DNA from: Massilia sp. erpn
GTDB taxonomy: Bacteria > Pseudomonadota > Gammaproteobacteria > Burkholderiales > Burkholderiaceae_D
Direction: 5' to 3'
Length of the DNA: 64,000 bases
NCBI RefSeq assembly: GCF_024400215.1
Contig: NZ_CP053748.1
Span: 3,224,001 to 3,288,000, forward strand
This document shows positions 36,681 through 45,803 of the stretch, piece after piece (position 1 is the stretch's first letter; the number at the start of each line of letters is the position of its first letter). The notes beneath the pieces were generated by a model. It searched no databases and had not been told where the DNA came from. It saw only the letters and a program-made list of their open reading frames with translations. Made by a program: the position numbers and the translations under genes.

Positions 36681-37411
36681 GTTTTGAATCCCGTCCCAGC
36701 GGCCGCGCCGTCGATGCCCTGCGCGCCGTGCGCCTGACCCGCAACTACACCAAGCATGCCGAAGGTTCGGTGCTGATCGAATGCGGCGACACCAAGGTGA
36801 TCTGCACCGCCAGCATCGAAGAGAAGGTGCCCGGCTTCCTGAAGGGCAAAGGCCAGGGCTGGCTGACGGCCGAATACGGCATGCTGCCGCGCTCCACCCA
36901 TTCGCGCATGGACCGCGAAGCGGCCAAGGGTAAGCAAAGCGGCCGCACCCAGGAAATCCAGCGCCTGATCGGCCGCTCGCTGCGCGCCGCCTTCGACCTG
37001 GAGGCTTTCGGCGAGCGCACCCTGCACCTGGATTGCGACGTGATCCAGGCCGACGGCGGCACCCGCACCGCCTCCATCACCGGCGCCATGGTCGCCGCCT
37101 ATGACGCCTTCGGCAAGCTGGTGGCGTCCGGCGCGCTGGCCGCCGTGCCGCTGCGCCACTTCGTCGCCGCCATTTCGGTCGGCGTGTATCAGGGCATGCC
37201 GGTGCTGGACCTGGACTATGTGGAAGATTCGGGCTGCGACACCGATATGAACATCATCATGACCGAGAGCGGCCATTTCATTGAAGTTCAGGGCACGGCC
37301 GAAGGCGAGGCGTTCGACCGCGCCGTGATGAACCGCCTGCTCGACCTGGCCGACGGCGGCATCCGCGACCTGATCAAGCTGCAAAAGCAGGCACTGGGAC
37401 TGGCGGAGTAA
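36677..37411 (+). CDS. rph: Ribonuclease PH
   Basis: Phosphate-dependent 3'-5' exoribonuclease that trims tRNA 3' ends. The 244 residues match the family: [38 protein letters not shown], the [14 protein letters not shown] loop, [20 protein letters not shown] and [19 protein letters not shown]. The ATG overlaps the phosphatase stop (ATGA). rdgB follows after 9 bp. Confidence 0.97.
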   Translation: MSFESRPSGRAVDALRAVRLTRNYTKHAEGSVLIECGDTKVICTASIEEKVPGFLKGKGQGWLTAEYGMLPRSTHSRMDREAAKGKQSGRTQEIQRLIGRSLRAAFDLEAFGERTLHLDCDVIQADGGTRTASITGAMVAAYDAFGKLVASGALAAVPLRHFVAAISVGVYQGMPVLDLDYVEDSGCDTDMNIIMTESGHFIEVQGTAEGEAFDRAVMNRLLDLADGGIRDLIKLQKQALGLAE

Positions 37412-37420
37412 AATAGCGGC

Positions 37421-38005
37421 ATGCAAAAGCTTATCCTCGCCTCGAACAATCCGGGCAAACTCAAAGAATTCAATGAACTGCTGTCCACTGTCGGTTTCAG
37501 CGTGCACGCCCAGGGCGAGTACGATGTGCCGGAGGCGGATGAGCCTTATTTCACTTTTGTTGAAAATGCACTGACCAAGGCGCGCCATGCGTCGCGCCTG
37601 ACCGGCCTGCCGGCGCTGGCCGACGATTCCGGCGTTTGCGTCAATGCGCTGGGCGGCGCGCCCGGCGTGTTCTCTGCGCGCTTCGCGGGCGAGCCGAAAT
37701 CGGACGCGCGCAACAGCGAAAAGCTGATCGCCGACTTGGCTACGCATGCCGACAAGTCGGCTTACTACTACTGCGTGCTGGTCTTCGTGCGCCATGCCGA
37801 CGATCCGCAGCCGGTGATCGCCGACGCGCGCTGGAATGGCGAGATCATCGCCGAGGCGCGCGGCAACGGCGGCTTTGGCTACGATCCGCATTTCTACATC
37901 GCGGAACTGGGCAAATGCGCCGCCGAACTGGCGGCCGAAGAGAAGAACCGCCTGTCCCACCGCGGCCAGGCTTTGCATCTGTTGGTTGAGAAGCTGAAGA
38001 AATGA
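37421..38005 (+). CDS. rdgB: dITP/XTP pyrophosphatase RdgB
   Basis: Removes non-canonical purine nucleoside triphosphates (dITP, XTP) from the pool. 194 residues with the N-terminal KLILASNNPGKLKEFNELL, the ENALTKARHASRLTGLPALA and ADDSGVCVNALGGAPGVFSA signatures, GNGGFGYDPHFYI, and the final NRLSHRGQAL. It overlaps hemW by four bases in the rph-rdgB-hemW series. Confidence 0.97.
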   Translation: MQKLILASNNPGKLKEFNELLSTVGFSVHAQGEYDVPEADEPYFTFVENALTKARHASRLTGLPALADDSGVCVNALGGAPGVFSARFAGEPKSDARNSEKLIADLATHADKSAYYYCVLVFVRHADDPQPVIADARWNGEIIAEARGNGGFGYDPHFYIAELGKCAAELAAEEKNRLSHRGQALHLLVEKLKK

Positions 38006-39270
38006 TCCCGATTAAGCCGGTGGGCAGCAAGCCGGTGTCCACACCTTCCAGTCCGAATGGTTCCAGCGGCGTGAGCGGCGCTGCCGGCGTCGCCCTGCAG
38101 TATCTGCAGCCGGGCGCGCTGAACCTGAGCGCGTTGCCGCCGCTGTCGCTGTACATCCACTGGCCCTGGTGCGTGCGCAAATGTCCTTATTGCGACTTCA
38201 ACTCGCACGAGGCGAAGGCGGACGAAAATCTGGAAGAAGCCTATCTGGCGGCCCTGCGCGCCGACCTGGAAATGTCGCTGCCGCTGATCTGGGGCCGAAA
38301 GATTTATACCGTTTTCATCGGCGGCGGCACGCCCAGCCTGATGTCGGCCGCGGGCCTGGACCGGCTGCTGTCGGACCTGCGCACCCTGCTGCCGCTGGAC
38401 GGCGCCTGCGAGATCACGATGGAAGCCAATCCCGGCACCTTCGAGGCGGAGAAGTTCAAGTCCTATCGCGCCAGCGGCATCAACCGCCTGTCGATCGGCA
38501 TCCAGAGCTTCAACGCCCAGCACTTGAAGGCGCTGGGCCGCATCCATGACGATGGCGAAGCGCGGCGCGCGGTGGAAATCGCGCAGGCCAACTTCGACAA
38601 TTTCAATCTGGACCTGATGTACGCGCTGCCTTCGCAGACGCTGGACGAGGCGCGCCGCGATCTGGAAACGGCGCTGTCCTTCCGTCCGCCCCATCTGTCG
38701 CTGTACCACCTGACGATGGAGCCGAACACCCTGTTCGCCAAATACCCGCCGCAGCTGCCGGACGATGACTTGAGCGCCGACATGCAGGATCTGGTGGCCG
38801 AGATGACGGCCACCGCCGGTTACGGCCATTACGAGGTGTCGGCCTATGCCCAGCCGGGCCACCAGGCGCGCCACAATCTGAACTACTGGCAGTTCGGCGA
38901 TTATCTGGGCATCGGCGCGGGCGCGCACTCCAAGCTGTCCTTCCCGCACCGCGTGCTGCGCCAGGCGCGCTACAAGCAGCCCAAGACCTATATGGAACAG
39001 ATGGCGGCCGGCACCCCAGTGCAGGAAGAGCATGAGATCGGACGCGGCGAAATGGGCTTCGAGTTCATGCTCAACGCCCTGCGCCTGCAGGGTGGCTTCT
39101 CGCCCAATCTGTTCGCCGAGCGCACCGGCACGACCATGAACACCATCGAGAAGGCGCTCAACGAAGCCGAATCCAAAGGCCTGCTCTACCGCGACCACCT
39201 GCTGATCAAGCCCACGGAACTGGGCCAGCGTTTCCTTAACGACCTGCAGCAGATGTTCTTGGCCGACTGA
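38002..39270 (+). CDS. hemW: Radical SAM family heme chaperone HemW
   Basis: Radical SAM protein that inserts heme into respiratory enzymes, formerly annotated as an oxygen-independent coproporphyrinogen oxidase. The 4Fe-4S motif is CVRKCPYCDFNSHE (CxxxCxxC). FIGGGTPSLM, IGIQSFNAQHLKALGRIHD and NFNLDLMYALPSQT are typical, and LNYWQFGDYLGIGAGAHS supports HemW. It has an extra N-terminal segment of about 50 Pro/Ser/Gly-rich residues before the core. The start overlaps rdgB by four bases. Confidence 0.94.
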   Translation: MIPIKPVGSKPVSTPSSPNGSSGVSGAAGVALQYLQPGALNLSALPPLSLYIHWPWCVRKCPYCDFNSHEAKADENLEEAYLAALRADLEMSLPLIWGRKIYTVFIGGGTPSLMSAAGLDRLLSDLRTLLPLDGACEITMEANPGTFEAEKFKSYRASGINRLSIGIQSFNAQHLKALGRIHDDGEARRAVEIAQANFDNFNLDLMYALPSQTLDEARRDLETALSFRPPHLSLYHLTMEPNTLFAKYPPQLPDDDLSADMQDLVAEMTATAGYGHYEVSAYAQPGHQARHNLNYWQFGDYLGIGAGAHSKLSFPHRVLRQARYKQPKTYMEQMAAGTPVQEEHEIGRGEMGFEFMLNALRLQGGFSPNLFAERTGTTMNTIEKALNEAESKGLLYRDHLLIKPTELGQRFLNDLQQMFLAD

Positions 39271-39272
39271 AC

Positions 39273-39749
39273 TCAGCCGAATACCACTTTCGAGCGGCGC
39301 ATGAAGTCAAGGAAGCTGCAACAGTCGACTTCCACCGTGGGCAGGTCGCAAACCGCTGGGATTTTATAGTTAGCCCTTAATTTCGGCAGGGTTCTTTGGA
39401 CGGCTTCGTTGGTGATCAGTTCAGCGTTGTGCTGCTTGGCTGTGGCGATTACGAGCAGATCGTTTTCGCCAACTCCGCCTTGATAATGCGCGCCAATCTG
39501 TAGAAGCGCTTTAAGGCGCAATGCTTCCTGCAAAACTGCATCATTTATCGGCAAGTAGCTTACTGTTAAGGAGTGCAGCCAGTGGCTGCACTCTGGCGAA
39601 ACGCCAAGAACCTCAGTTGAGACTACTTCGGATAGGCAGATACGGCTGGCATTCAGTTCCTGGGCAAGCCAGTTCCAGAGAGTCGGAAATTGATCTTGAG
39701 GGTAATTGTCCCAGGCGTAAATGATCGAGGACGTATCAAAGACCAGCAT
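39273..39749 (-). CDS. PIN-domain protein (DUF4411-like), putative toxin
   Basis: 158-residue PIN-fold putative ribonuclease. Acidic active-site residues are visible in LVFDTSSIIYAWDNYP (Asp5), the central Glu region, and ENDLLVIATAKQHNAELIT. It overlaps the upstream ImmA/IrrE-like gene by 14 bp. Pairs of DUF4411 and COG2856-type genes are known as toxin-antitoxin-like modules, so this is probably the toxic partner. It ends two bases from the convergent hemW stop. Confidence 0.82.
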   Translation of the reverse strand: MLVFDTSSIIYAWDNYPQDQFPTLWNWLAQELNASRICLSEVVSTEVLGVSPECSHWLHSLTVSYLPINDAVLQEALRLKALLQIGAHYQGGVGENDLLVIATAKQHNAELITNEAVQRTLPKLRANYKIPAVCDLPTVEVDCCSFLDFMRRSKVVFG

Positions 39750-40890
39750 AGTGCTTTTCTAGCTCATTCAGGTCATTGAGCTTTAGACCATCCAGATAAC
39801 TGCTTGCTTTTGAAAGCGAGATACGGCGCCCATTCAGAGCATCCAAAACGGCGCGTACGAAGGTTTCGCCAAAGATGTGCTTGGGTTCTCTGTGCCGGTA
39901 AATTCTGGCGGCGCGATCCGCATCCGGCGCAGGCAGGCTTTCCCTCCAGGCGCGATATGCCGCATACTGTTTTTGCGGCAGGCGCCCGGAGTCCATCAAG
40001 CGGCGCAAAATGACTTCAGCACTGATGCCCCATGCTTGGCACTGAGGCAGAAGCCAGGCATCAAATGATGCGGCACTATCCGGCCGCGTATCATCACGAA
40101 TCTGCTGCAGGAATTCGTTTGGAACGAGAAAATGCCCTGCAAAGGCGTTCGCCTCGTGCTCAATGCCGTGTTGTGACAGCAGATCTGATGCGTCATCAAT
40201 CGCGCTGGCGCGGTGCAGCAGGAGGTGACCAAGCTCATGCGCCAAAGTGAAGGTCTGCCTAGCTTCGGTGCGCATTTTCCTTACGACGATGACCGGACAG
40301 TTTTCCTCATACAAGGTAAAACCTTGAATCGGGCTTTCGCTGGCGATCTGCCACTTTCCGTTATAGCCGTTGCTGCGGAATACCAGGATTCCTTTCTTTT
40401 CGATGGCTGCGCGATAGGTGTCAAAGGAGTTATGCGCGGCCAATCCCAGCCATTTGCGGGCAAGGTGTGCAGAAGTAGCGATATCTTCAGCAGCGAATGC
40501 AGGATGTTCGAAGCGGGGCAGATCGTCGCTGCTCATCTCTTCACGCAAGGATAGGAACACATCCCTTTGCTGTTCAACGCGCTCAATGAAAAGCTTCAGT
40601 TTCGCCGATAATTCCGGTTTCTGATTGGCCAGCGTGCGGAAGGCCGGGGTGTGTACTTGCTCGAAGTGTAAGGCGCCTTGTTCCAAAAAGAAAAGCACGC
40701 CTCGGCCAAAGTATGCCGCGATTTTGCTCAGCTGTTTGAAAGTCAGGCCGCTTCCGTCGTCCTGGGACAGCACCCGTTCAAGGTTGGCTGCCGGAATCGC
40801 ATTTTCAATGGCGAGCTGTTCCACGGTGATGCCAAAGTCTGCGCAGCACCATGCGATCCTCTCAGGATTGATCGAGTAAATGCGGTCCAT
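39736..40890 (-). CDS. HTH / ImmA-IrrE-type metallopeptidase, putative antitoxin
   Basis: 384-residue protein from MDRIYSINPER. The N-terminal part resembles an Xre-like helix-turn-helix (CCADFGITVEQLAIENAIPA...). The centre has a zinc-metallopeptidase motif, TLAHELGHLLLHR (HELGH at about residues 218-222), of the ImmA/IrrE (COG2856) class. An alternative ATG nine codons upstream is possible. It overlaps the PIN gene and is the likely regulator or antitoxin of that module. The HExxH is intact, so proteolysis may be part of regulation. Confidence 0.85.
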   Translation of the reverse strand: MDRIYSINPERIAWCCADFGITVEQLAIENAIPAANLERVLSQDDGSGLTFKQLSKIAAYFGRGVLFFLEQGALHFEQVHTPAFRTLANQKPELSAKLKLFIERVEQQRDVFLSLREEMSSDDLPRFEHPAFAAEDIATSAHLARKWLGLAAHNSFDTYRAAIEKKGILVFRSNGYNGKWQIASESPIQGFTLYEENCPVIVVRKMRTEARQTFTLAHELGHLLLHRASAIDDASDLLSQHGIEHEANAFAGHFLVPNEFLQQIRDDTRPDSAASFDAWLLPQCQAWGISAEVILRRLMDSGRLPQKQYAAYRAWRESLPAPDADRAARIYRHREPKHIFGETFVRAVLDALNGRRISLSKASSYLDGLKLNDLNELEKHYAGL

Positions 40891-40945
40891 ACGTAGATGG
40901 TAGCGCAGCATTGCCATGCGGGCAATGAGCGCTCAGGGAATGCGT

Positions 40946-42715
40946 TCAAAACTCTTCCCACTCCCCGTCGGCGGTATTCACGGGGGCTGCTGCTTTCGCG
41001 GTGCTGCGCGCAGCCGGCTTGGCGGCGCTGCCGGCCGCGTTGGCGGCGGAGGCTTTGGGTTTGCTGCGTGCCGGCGCGGCGATGGCGGCGCGCGGCGGCG
41101 GCGCCATCGGCTTGGCGGGTTTGCTGGCGACGGTTGCGGGGGCGGCGCGATACGGCGAGCCGTCCGAGCCAAGCTTGAAGGACGAGGCCACGGCAGCCAG
41201 GCTGGCGGCTTGCTCCTGCATGCTGGCCGCTGCCGCCGCCGCTTCTTCCACCAGCGCGGCGTTCTGCTGCGTGACCTGGTCCATCTGCGTGATGGCTTCA
41301 TTCACCTGGTCGATACCGATGCTTTGTTCACGGCTGGCGGCGGTGATTTCGGCGATCACGTCGCTGACGCGGCGCACGCTGTCCACCACTTCGCCCATGG
41401 TCGATCCGGCCTGCTGCACCAGGCGCGCGCCGATGTCCACCTGTTCCACCGAATTACCGATCAGTTCCTTGATTTCCTTGGCCGCCGCCGCGCTGCGCGC
41501 CGCCAGATTGCGCACCTCGGAGGCGACGACGGCGAAGCCGCGTCCCTGTTCGCCGGCGCGCGCCGCTTCCACCGCCGCGTTGAGCGCCAAGATATTGGTC
41601 TGGAAGGCGATGCCGTCGATGGTGCCGATGATGTCCACGATCTTGCGCGCCGAGGCGTCGATGGAACCCATGGTGCTGACCACCTGGCCGACGATGTCGC
41701 CGCCGCGCGCGGCCACGTCGGAGGCGGCTTGCGCCAGCTGGTTGGCTTGCTGGGCGTTGTCGGCGTTCTGGCGCACGGTGGAGGTCAGTTCCTCCATCGA
41801 GGAGGCGGTTTCCTCCAGCGAGCTGGCTTGCTCCTCAGTGCGCGAGGACAGGTCCAGATTGCCGGAGGCGATTTCGCTGGAGGCGGTGGCGATGGTGTGG
41901 GTGCCGGTTTGCACCTCGCTGACCACGCGCCGCAGCGAGTCGTTCATGGCTTTGAGCGCCACCATCAGGTCGCCGATTTCGTCGCGCGCGTGCTTGTCGG
42001 AGAAGGTCAGCGTGAGGTCGCCGTCGGCCACGGTGTTGGCGATATTCAAGGCCGAGGACAGCGGCACGGTGATGCTGCGCGAGATGGCATAGGCGCCGGC
42101 GGCGCCGGCCGCCAGCAGCAGCACGCCGAGGATCAGCACCAGCCGCGTGCTGCGGGTGTTCGCGTTGTCGATGGCGTGGGCGGTATCGTCGATGGCCTTG
42201 CGCTGGAAGGCCAGCAGGGCCTGCACCTTGTTCTGGTAGGCGTCGGCGGCGGGCGAGAAGACGTCCTTGTACATGCGCTCCGCCGCGGCCGCATCCCCCG
42301 TCTTGCGCGCTTCGGTGATCTTGGTCTTGGCATCCTGGTAGACCACGCGCAGCTTCAAGGCGTCCTTGAAGATGGCTTTTTCCTCTTCGCTTTCGAGCAT
42401 GCCTTCCACGCTTTTCAGCAGCTCGCCGCCTTTCTTGGTGCTGGCGGCGATCACGTCGGCGAAGGTGGTGCCCAGGGTTTCGTCGCTGCTGCGCGCGATC
42501 AGGGCGGTGCGCGCCACGGCTGAATAGATCAGCACATACCAGTCGGAGACGATGCGTTCCTTGGTCAGGGGCTTGGCCATCATTTCGCGCGTGGCGGCGG
42601 CTGTGTCGCGCGCATGGATCAGGGCGTATCCGGTGGCGCAGGCCGCCAGCAGCAGGACAATGGCGAAGCCGGCGGCAAGCCGCGCGGCGATGCGCATATT
42701 CGACAGAAAACTCAT
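40946..42715 (-). CDS. Methyl-accepting chemotaxis protein with CheR-docking tail
   Basis: 589-residue chemoreceptor. It has an N-terminal transmembrane helix (ARLAAGFAIVLLLAACATGYA), a four-helix-bundle-like periplasmic domain to about residue 190, and a second membrane helix (LVLILGVLLLAAGAAGAYA). A HAMP domain follows, then the signalling domain with the hairpin tip IDGIAFQTNILALNAAVEAA. The C-terminal 70 residues are a Pro/Ala/Lys linker ending GEWEEF, which fits the xWxxF pentapeptide that tethers CheR/CheB. Ligand unknown. Confidence 0.95.
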   Translation of the reverse strand: MSFLSNMRIAARLAAGFAIVLLLAACATGYALIHARDTAAATREMMAKPLTKERIVSDWYVLIYSAVARTALIARSSDETLGTTFADVIAASTKKGGELLKSVEGMLESEEEKAIFKDALKLRVVYQDAKTKITEARKTGDAAAAERMYKDVFSPAADAYQNKVQALLAFQRKAIDDTAHAIDNANTRSTRLVLILGVLLLAAGAAGAYAISRSITVPLSSALNIANTVADGDLTLTFSDKHARDEIGDLMVALKAMNDSLRRVVSEVQTGTHTIATASSEIASGNLDLSSRTEEQASSLEETASSMEELTSTVRQNADNAQQANQLAQAASDVAARGGDIVGQVVSTMGSIDASARKIVDIIGTIDGIAFQTNILALNAAVEAARAGEQGRGFAVVASEVRNLAARSAAAAKEIKELIGNSVEQVDIGARLVQQAGSTMGEVVDSVRRVSDVIAEITAASREQSIGIDQVNEAITQMDQVTQQNAALVEEAAAAAASMQEQAASLAAVASSFKLGSDGSPYRAAPATVASKPAKPMAPPPRAAIAAPARSKPKASAANAAGSAAKPAARSTAKAAAPVNTADGEWEEF

Positions 42716-42857
42716 GAAAGCCCCCGTTCAGGAATCGGCATGGCCCGGACTCGCGCCGGGACCGCAAAACTAGCTACTTAGTATGCGCCGATACCGTTTT
42801 TGGAAGCGAGGGCTTGTGTGTGAGTCGTTGCCATTTCGCAACAAATGGTGCTTGGGT

Positions 42858-43931
42858 TCAGAAGGCGGCAGCCTGTCTGAGGTCGGGCTTTTCGACCCAG
42901 CGCGCCAGGGCTTCGGCCATGCGTTCGCTTTCGCCCACGGCCTGGCTCCAGTCGCGGATGCGTGCCGCGTGGTCCTGGCCGTAGTGCTGGAAGTCCTTGC
43001 GGTCGGGCTGGCGGCCATTGGGCAGGCGCGCCTGGAACGAGGGCGAGGGCGAGACCAGGATCACGTTCTCCAGCGCGGCATCGCGCGCGCGGCGCCAGGG
43101 CAGGGACTTGTCGAGCCAACCGGGCACGATGTGGTCGGAGAAGTGCGGATACAGCACCAGGCCGGGATCGCGCTGGTAAGGCAGGTGCAGGTGGTAGTCG
43201 ATCAAGCCACCGTCCCAGTAATTGCCGGGCGGCGCGCCGGCGATATCGCGCACCGCCTGCAGCACCAGCGGAATGGAGCCGGAGGCGAGCAGCGCATCCT
43301 GCAGATTGGCGGCGTCGAGGCCGACGAAGTGCGAGGGGAAGGCATCGAACTCGGTGCGCAGCCAGGCCGCGTCGTCGCGCGCATTGTGGAAGACCACGCG
43401 GTCCATCAGGCCTGCCAGCTTGCTGCGCGAGACGAAGTTGCCGGCCGCCGCGCGCAGGAAGCCCGCCGTTTCGCGCCAGCGGCTGCCGCCCGTCTGCGCC
43501 AGCGCGCCGGTGCCGCGGATGGCCAGCACCGTCAGCAGGTAGTGGGGATTGGCCAGCATTTCCAGGCCGCGTCCATCGAGCACATTGTCGAGCAGGGCGC
43601 GGCAGTTGCGGCTGACGTAGGCCGCATCCACCTTGGCCGGATAGGTCTGGTGGATGTAGTGGTAGGCCAGGCGGCGGTGCGCCGCCAGCGGATCGGCAAA
43701 GGCCGATGCCGCCATGCGCCAGGCGCCGATGGACGCGCCGATCAGGCGCCGTTCGCGCGGCGCCTGTTTCAGCCAGTCGCCGAACAGCCAGCAGTCGATG
43801 CCGTGCAGGATCAAGCCTTTCGGCCCGCCGGCGGCGGCGGGGATGAGGGCGATGTCGGCGGCCTGCAAACCGTCGCTGGCGATGCGCTGGCGCGCACGCG
43901 CGCCGAGGCGGATGGTGATCGGGGAGTCCAT
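42858..43931 (-). CDS. Patatin-like phospholipase
   Basis: 357-residue predicted lipid acyl hydrolase with a Ser-Asp dyad. The nucleophile motif is GASIG (Ser67), the partner is DGG (Asp240), and AAAGGPKGL near residue 32 forms the oxyanion-hole glycine loop. No signal peptide or membrane helix was seen. Patatins occur in several defence operons, but no cyclase, sensor or other partner is adjacent, so a housekeeping lipase is the simpler reading. Confidence 0.85.
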   Translation of the reverse strand: MDSPITIRLGARARQRIASDGLQAADIALIPAAAGGPKGLILHGIDCWLFGDWLKQAPRERRLIGASIGAWRMAASAFADPLAAHRRLAYHYIHQTYPAKVDAAYVSRNCRALLDNVLDGRGLEMLANPHYLLTVLAIRGTGALAQTGGSRWRETAGFLRAAAGNFVSRSKLAGLMDRVVFHNARDDAAWLRTEFDAFPSHFVGLDAANLQDALLASGSIPLVLQAVRDIAGAPPGNYWDGGLIDYHLHLPYQRDPGLVLYPHFSDHIVPGWLDKSLPWRRARDAALENVILVSPSPSFQARLPNGRQPDRKDFQHYGQDHAARIRDWSQAVGESERMAEALARWVEKPDLRQAAAF

Positions 43932-44005
43932 GGCGTTTACCTATTCATGCAAGACGCCATTGTAGCGGCGCGCGCCGCGCCGCGCTTGTACCAGGACGCC
44001 AGAAA

Positions 44006-44497
44006 TCAGGACTGCGGCAGCAGGCGCTGGTGCAGCTCGGCCGTCAGGTGGTCGATGCGCTCGGCCATTTGCTTGGTGGCTTCGGTCAGCGCGGTGTTTT
44101 GCCTGAGCAGTTCCATCATCTGCGTCGAATGGCGCGCGGCGGCCAGGGCCAGCGCTTCGCGGTGGCGGGCGTCGGCATCGGCATGCGCCTTGTCGCGTTC
44201 GGCCTGGCGCGTCTGCGCCAGCAGGATCAGCGGTGCGGCATACGCGGCCTGCACGCTGAAGGCCAGATTGAGGAGGATAAAGGGATATTGGTCGAAATGG
44301 GCGAAACCCATCAGATTGGCCACGATCCACAGGATCACGCCGATGGTCTGCACGCCGAGGAAGAGCGGGGTGCCGAAGAAGCGCGCAAACGCTTCGGCAC
44401 GCAGGCCAAAACGGTCGCTGCCGAAGGTCTTGCTCAGATGCTCGTGCTGGTGGTGGAAGCGGTAGTGGTCGGGTTCGTGGTTGGCGTTGGCGCTCAT
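44006..44497 (-). CDS. DUF1003 family membrane protein
   Basis: 163-residue protein with two transmembrane segments (TPLFLGVQTIGVILWIVANL and YPFILLNLAFSVQAAYAAPLILL) and a C-terminal coiled-coil helix (QAERDKAHADADARHREALA...). The pattern fits DUF1003, whose function is not established. The ATG of MSANANHEPDH was chosen because the upstream in-frame 40 codons lack conservation and GGAG lies just upstream. Confidence 0.88.
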   Translation of the reverse strand: MSANANHEPDHYRFHHQHEHLSKTFGSDRFGLRAEAFARFFGTPLFLGVQTIGVILWIVANLMGFAHFDQYPFILLNLAFSVQAAYAAPLILLAQTRQAERDKAHADADARHREALALAAARHSTQMMELLRQNTALTEATKQMAERIDHLTAELHQRLLPQS

Positions 44498-44636
44498 ATG
44501 CGGCTCCGGGGATAGGAAGAGAAAAATGGCAATAGCAGGGATCGGTCTGACATCGCTTGCCAAATAGTTTACAGTCTTGCGGGCGCTGGCTGCCGATTGT
44601 CCAGCGCAGTATGGCAATTATTTGAAAGTGAGATCC

Positions 44637-45254
44637 ATGGAATATTTGAAGTCGCAAAATGAAGAGCAGCTGCGGACCTTGGGCGTTGGCGTCAACCCCC
44701 ACCTGCCTTGCATCGAGTCCCTTGAGGAGGTGGAACCCAGAAGCGCGAGCGACGTGGCGAAACAGCTGGTCGCCCTGTCCTACATGATACGGATAGGCTA
44801 TGACTATCCGATTGCCGAAGCACGGGAAGGACTGGCGCAGCTTGGACTATTGGATATTCTTGGCAGTACGGCCAAGAAAATTCTGGCATCGGGAGAGCTT
44901 ACCGAGCAGCAGAAGATCGACCTGACATGGCAGGCGGAAGCGGCACAGTCCCTGGCCTGGGCCTTGGGCATGACAGAGCTTGACCATACCCGTCCCTGCG
45001 ACGAGGACCTGGCCGATCGTACGCCGTTTGGCGAAGGGGAGAGGGAATTCATCCAGGCTGCCCAGCTGCGGCCGATGAGCGAAATCCAGCAGCAGGCGGA
45101 CCTGATCTACCGGATGCACTGGTACGCGGTCAATTGCCGCCTCGTCGGCGAGGCCTGCGTCCTGAACGAGAGCATCATCCGCGAGCGGCGCCGCGCCCTG
45201 GACTGGATGTATGGGGTTGCCGAGGATTGGGACCAGGTTCCCATGGATACCTGA
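44637..45254 (+). CDS. DUF4272 family protein
   Basis: 205-residue soluble protein. The C-terminal segment WYAVNCRLVGEACVLNESII and RERRRALDWMYG...WDQVPMDT fits DUF4272, a family of unknown function sometimes seen as an immunity or polymorphic-toxin-associated protein. RSASDVAKQLVALSYMIRIGYD resembles the family N-terminus. No toxin gene is adjacent here. The ATG of MEYLKSQN is chosen; an in-frame start 20 codons upstream is possible. Confidence 0.8.
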   Translation: MEYLKSQNEEQLRTLGVGVNPHLPCIESLEEVEPRSASDVAKQLVALSYMIRIGYDYPIAEAREGLAQLGLLDILGSTAKKILASGELTEQQKIDLTWQAEAAQSLAWALGMTELDHTRPCDEDLADRTPFGEGEREFIQAAQLRPMSEIQQQADLIYRMHWYAVNCRLVGEACVLNESIIRERRRALDWMYGVAEDWDQVPMDT

Positions 45255-45276
45255 TGCGGCCAGCCTTGGCCGGCTG

Positions 45277-45708
45277 CTAACGCGGCGTTTCCGGCTCGCT
45301 GGCCTTGGCGTAGCTCAGTACATGGTGGGCCAGCAACTGGCCCGCCTGGCCGAAGGTTTCAACACTGCCGTAAGCGCTGCGGCGCCCCATCCGCAGCACG
45401 CGTGCCCTGCATCGTAGCGCTTCGCCGATGCCGGCGCGCAGGAAGGCCGTCTTCATATCCGATGTCACCCAATGTTCTTCCGTGCCGCGCTGGGTCATGA
45501 TGGCCAGCCACATGGCGACATCGGCCGCGCCCATGATGGTCATGCCGCTGACGATGCCGCCCGGCCGCTCCAGTTCCGGCTTGAAAGGCACCAGCAGCTC
45601 GCATTCGCCGGCGGCGCAGGCCGTCACTTCAAAGTTGTAGCCGGCCAGGAAGCGGGCGCCTTCGAGTACGCGGTTCAGGTCTTGCAGGGAGGCGAGCAGG
45701 GTTGTCAT
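45277..45708 (-). CDS. PaaI-type hot-dog thioesterase
   Basis: 143-residue protein of the hot-dog acyl-CoA thioesterase fold. ELERPGGIVSGMTIMGAADVAMWLAIM corresponds to the central helix and catalytic loop (GG..SG), and VTSDMKTAFLRAGIGEALRC to the following strands. No CoA-pathway neighbours are present, so the substrate is unknown. It is convergent with the DUF4272 gene and followed on its upstream side by the efflux operon. Confidence 0.85.
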   Translation of the reverse strand: MTTLLASLQDLNRVLEGARFLAGYNFEVTACAAGECELLVPFKPELERPGGIVSGMTIMGAADVAMWLAIMTQRGTEEHWVTSDMKTAFLRAGIGEALRCRARVLRMGRRSAYGSVETFGQAGQLLAHHVLSYAKASEPETPR

Positions 45709-45754
45709 GTGCGCTTAGCCTTCAGTCTTGATGGAGAAGCTGGCAGGGAAGGCA

Positions 45755-45789
45755 GGCAGGCGGCCGGAAACTGCATCCGGCCGCCTGCC
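45755..45789 (-). terminator. Strong hairpin after the efflux operon
   Basis: A perfect 14-bp GC-rich stem (45755-45768 GGCAGGCGGCCGGA with 45776-45789) and a 7-nt loop, 15 bp past the outer-membrane-channel stop. No T tract follows, so it could stop transcription weakly or protect the 3' end of the mRNA. Confidence 0.6.
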
Positions 45790-45803
45790 GCCCAGACTTG
45801 TAT

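Noticed and set aside
42858..43931. Patatin as part of a CBASS-type defence operon
   Set aside because: No nucleotide cyclase or other defence partner is adjacent, and the flanking genes are a chemoreceptor and a DUF1003 gene.
44637..45254. DUF4272 gene as an immunity gene of a polymorphic toxin
   Set aside because: No toxin, Rhs or VgrG gene lies next to it; left as an unknown-function protein.
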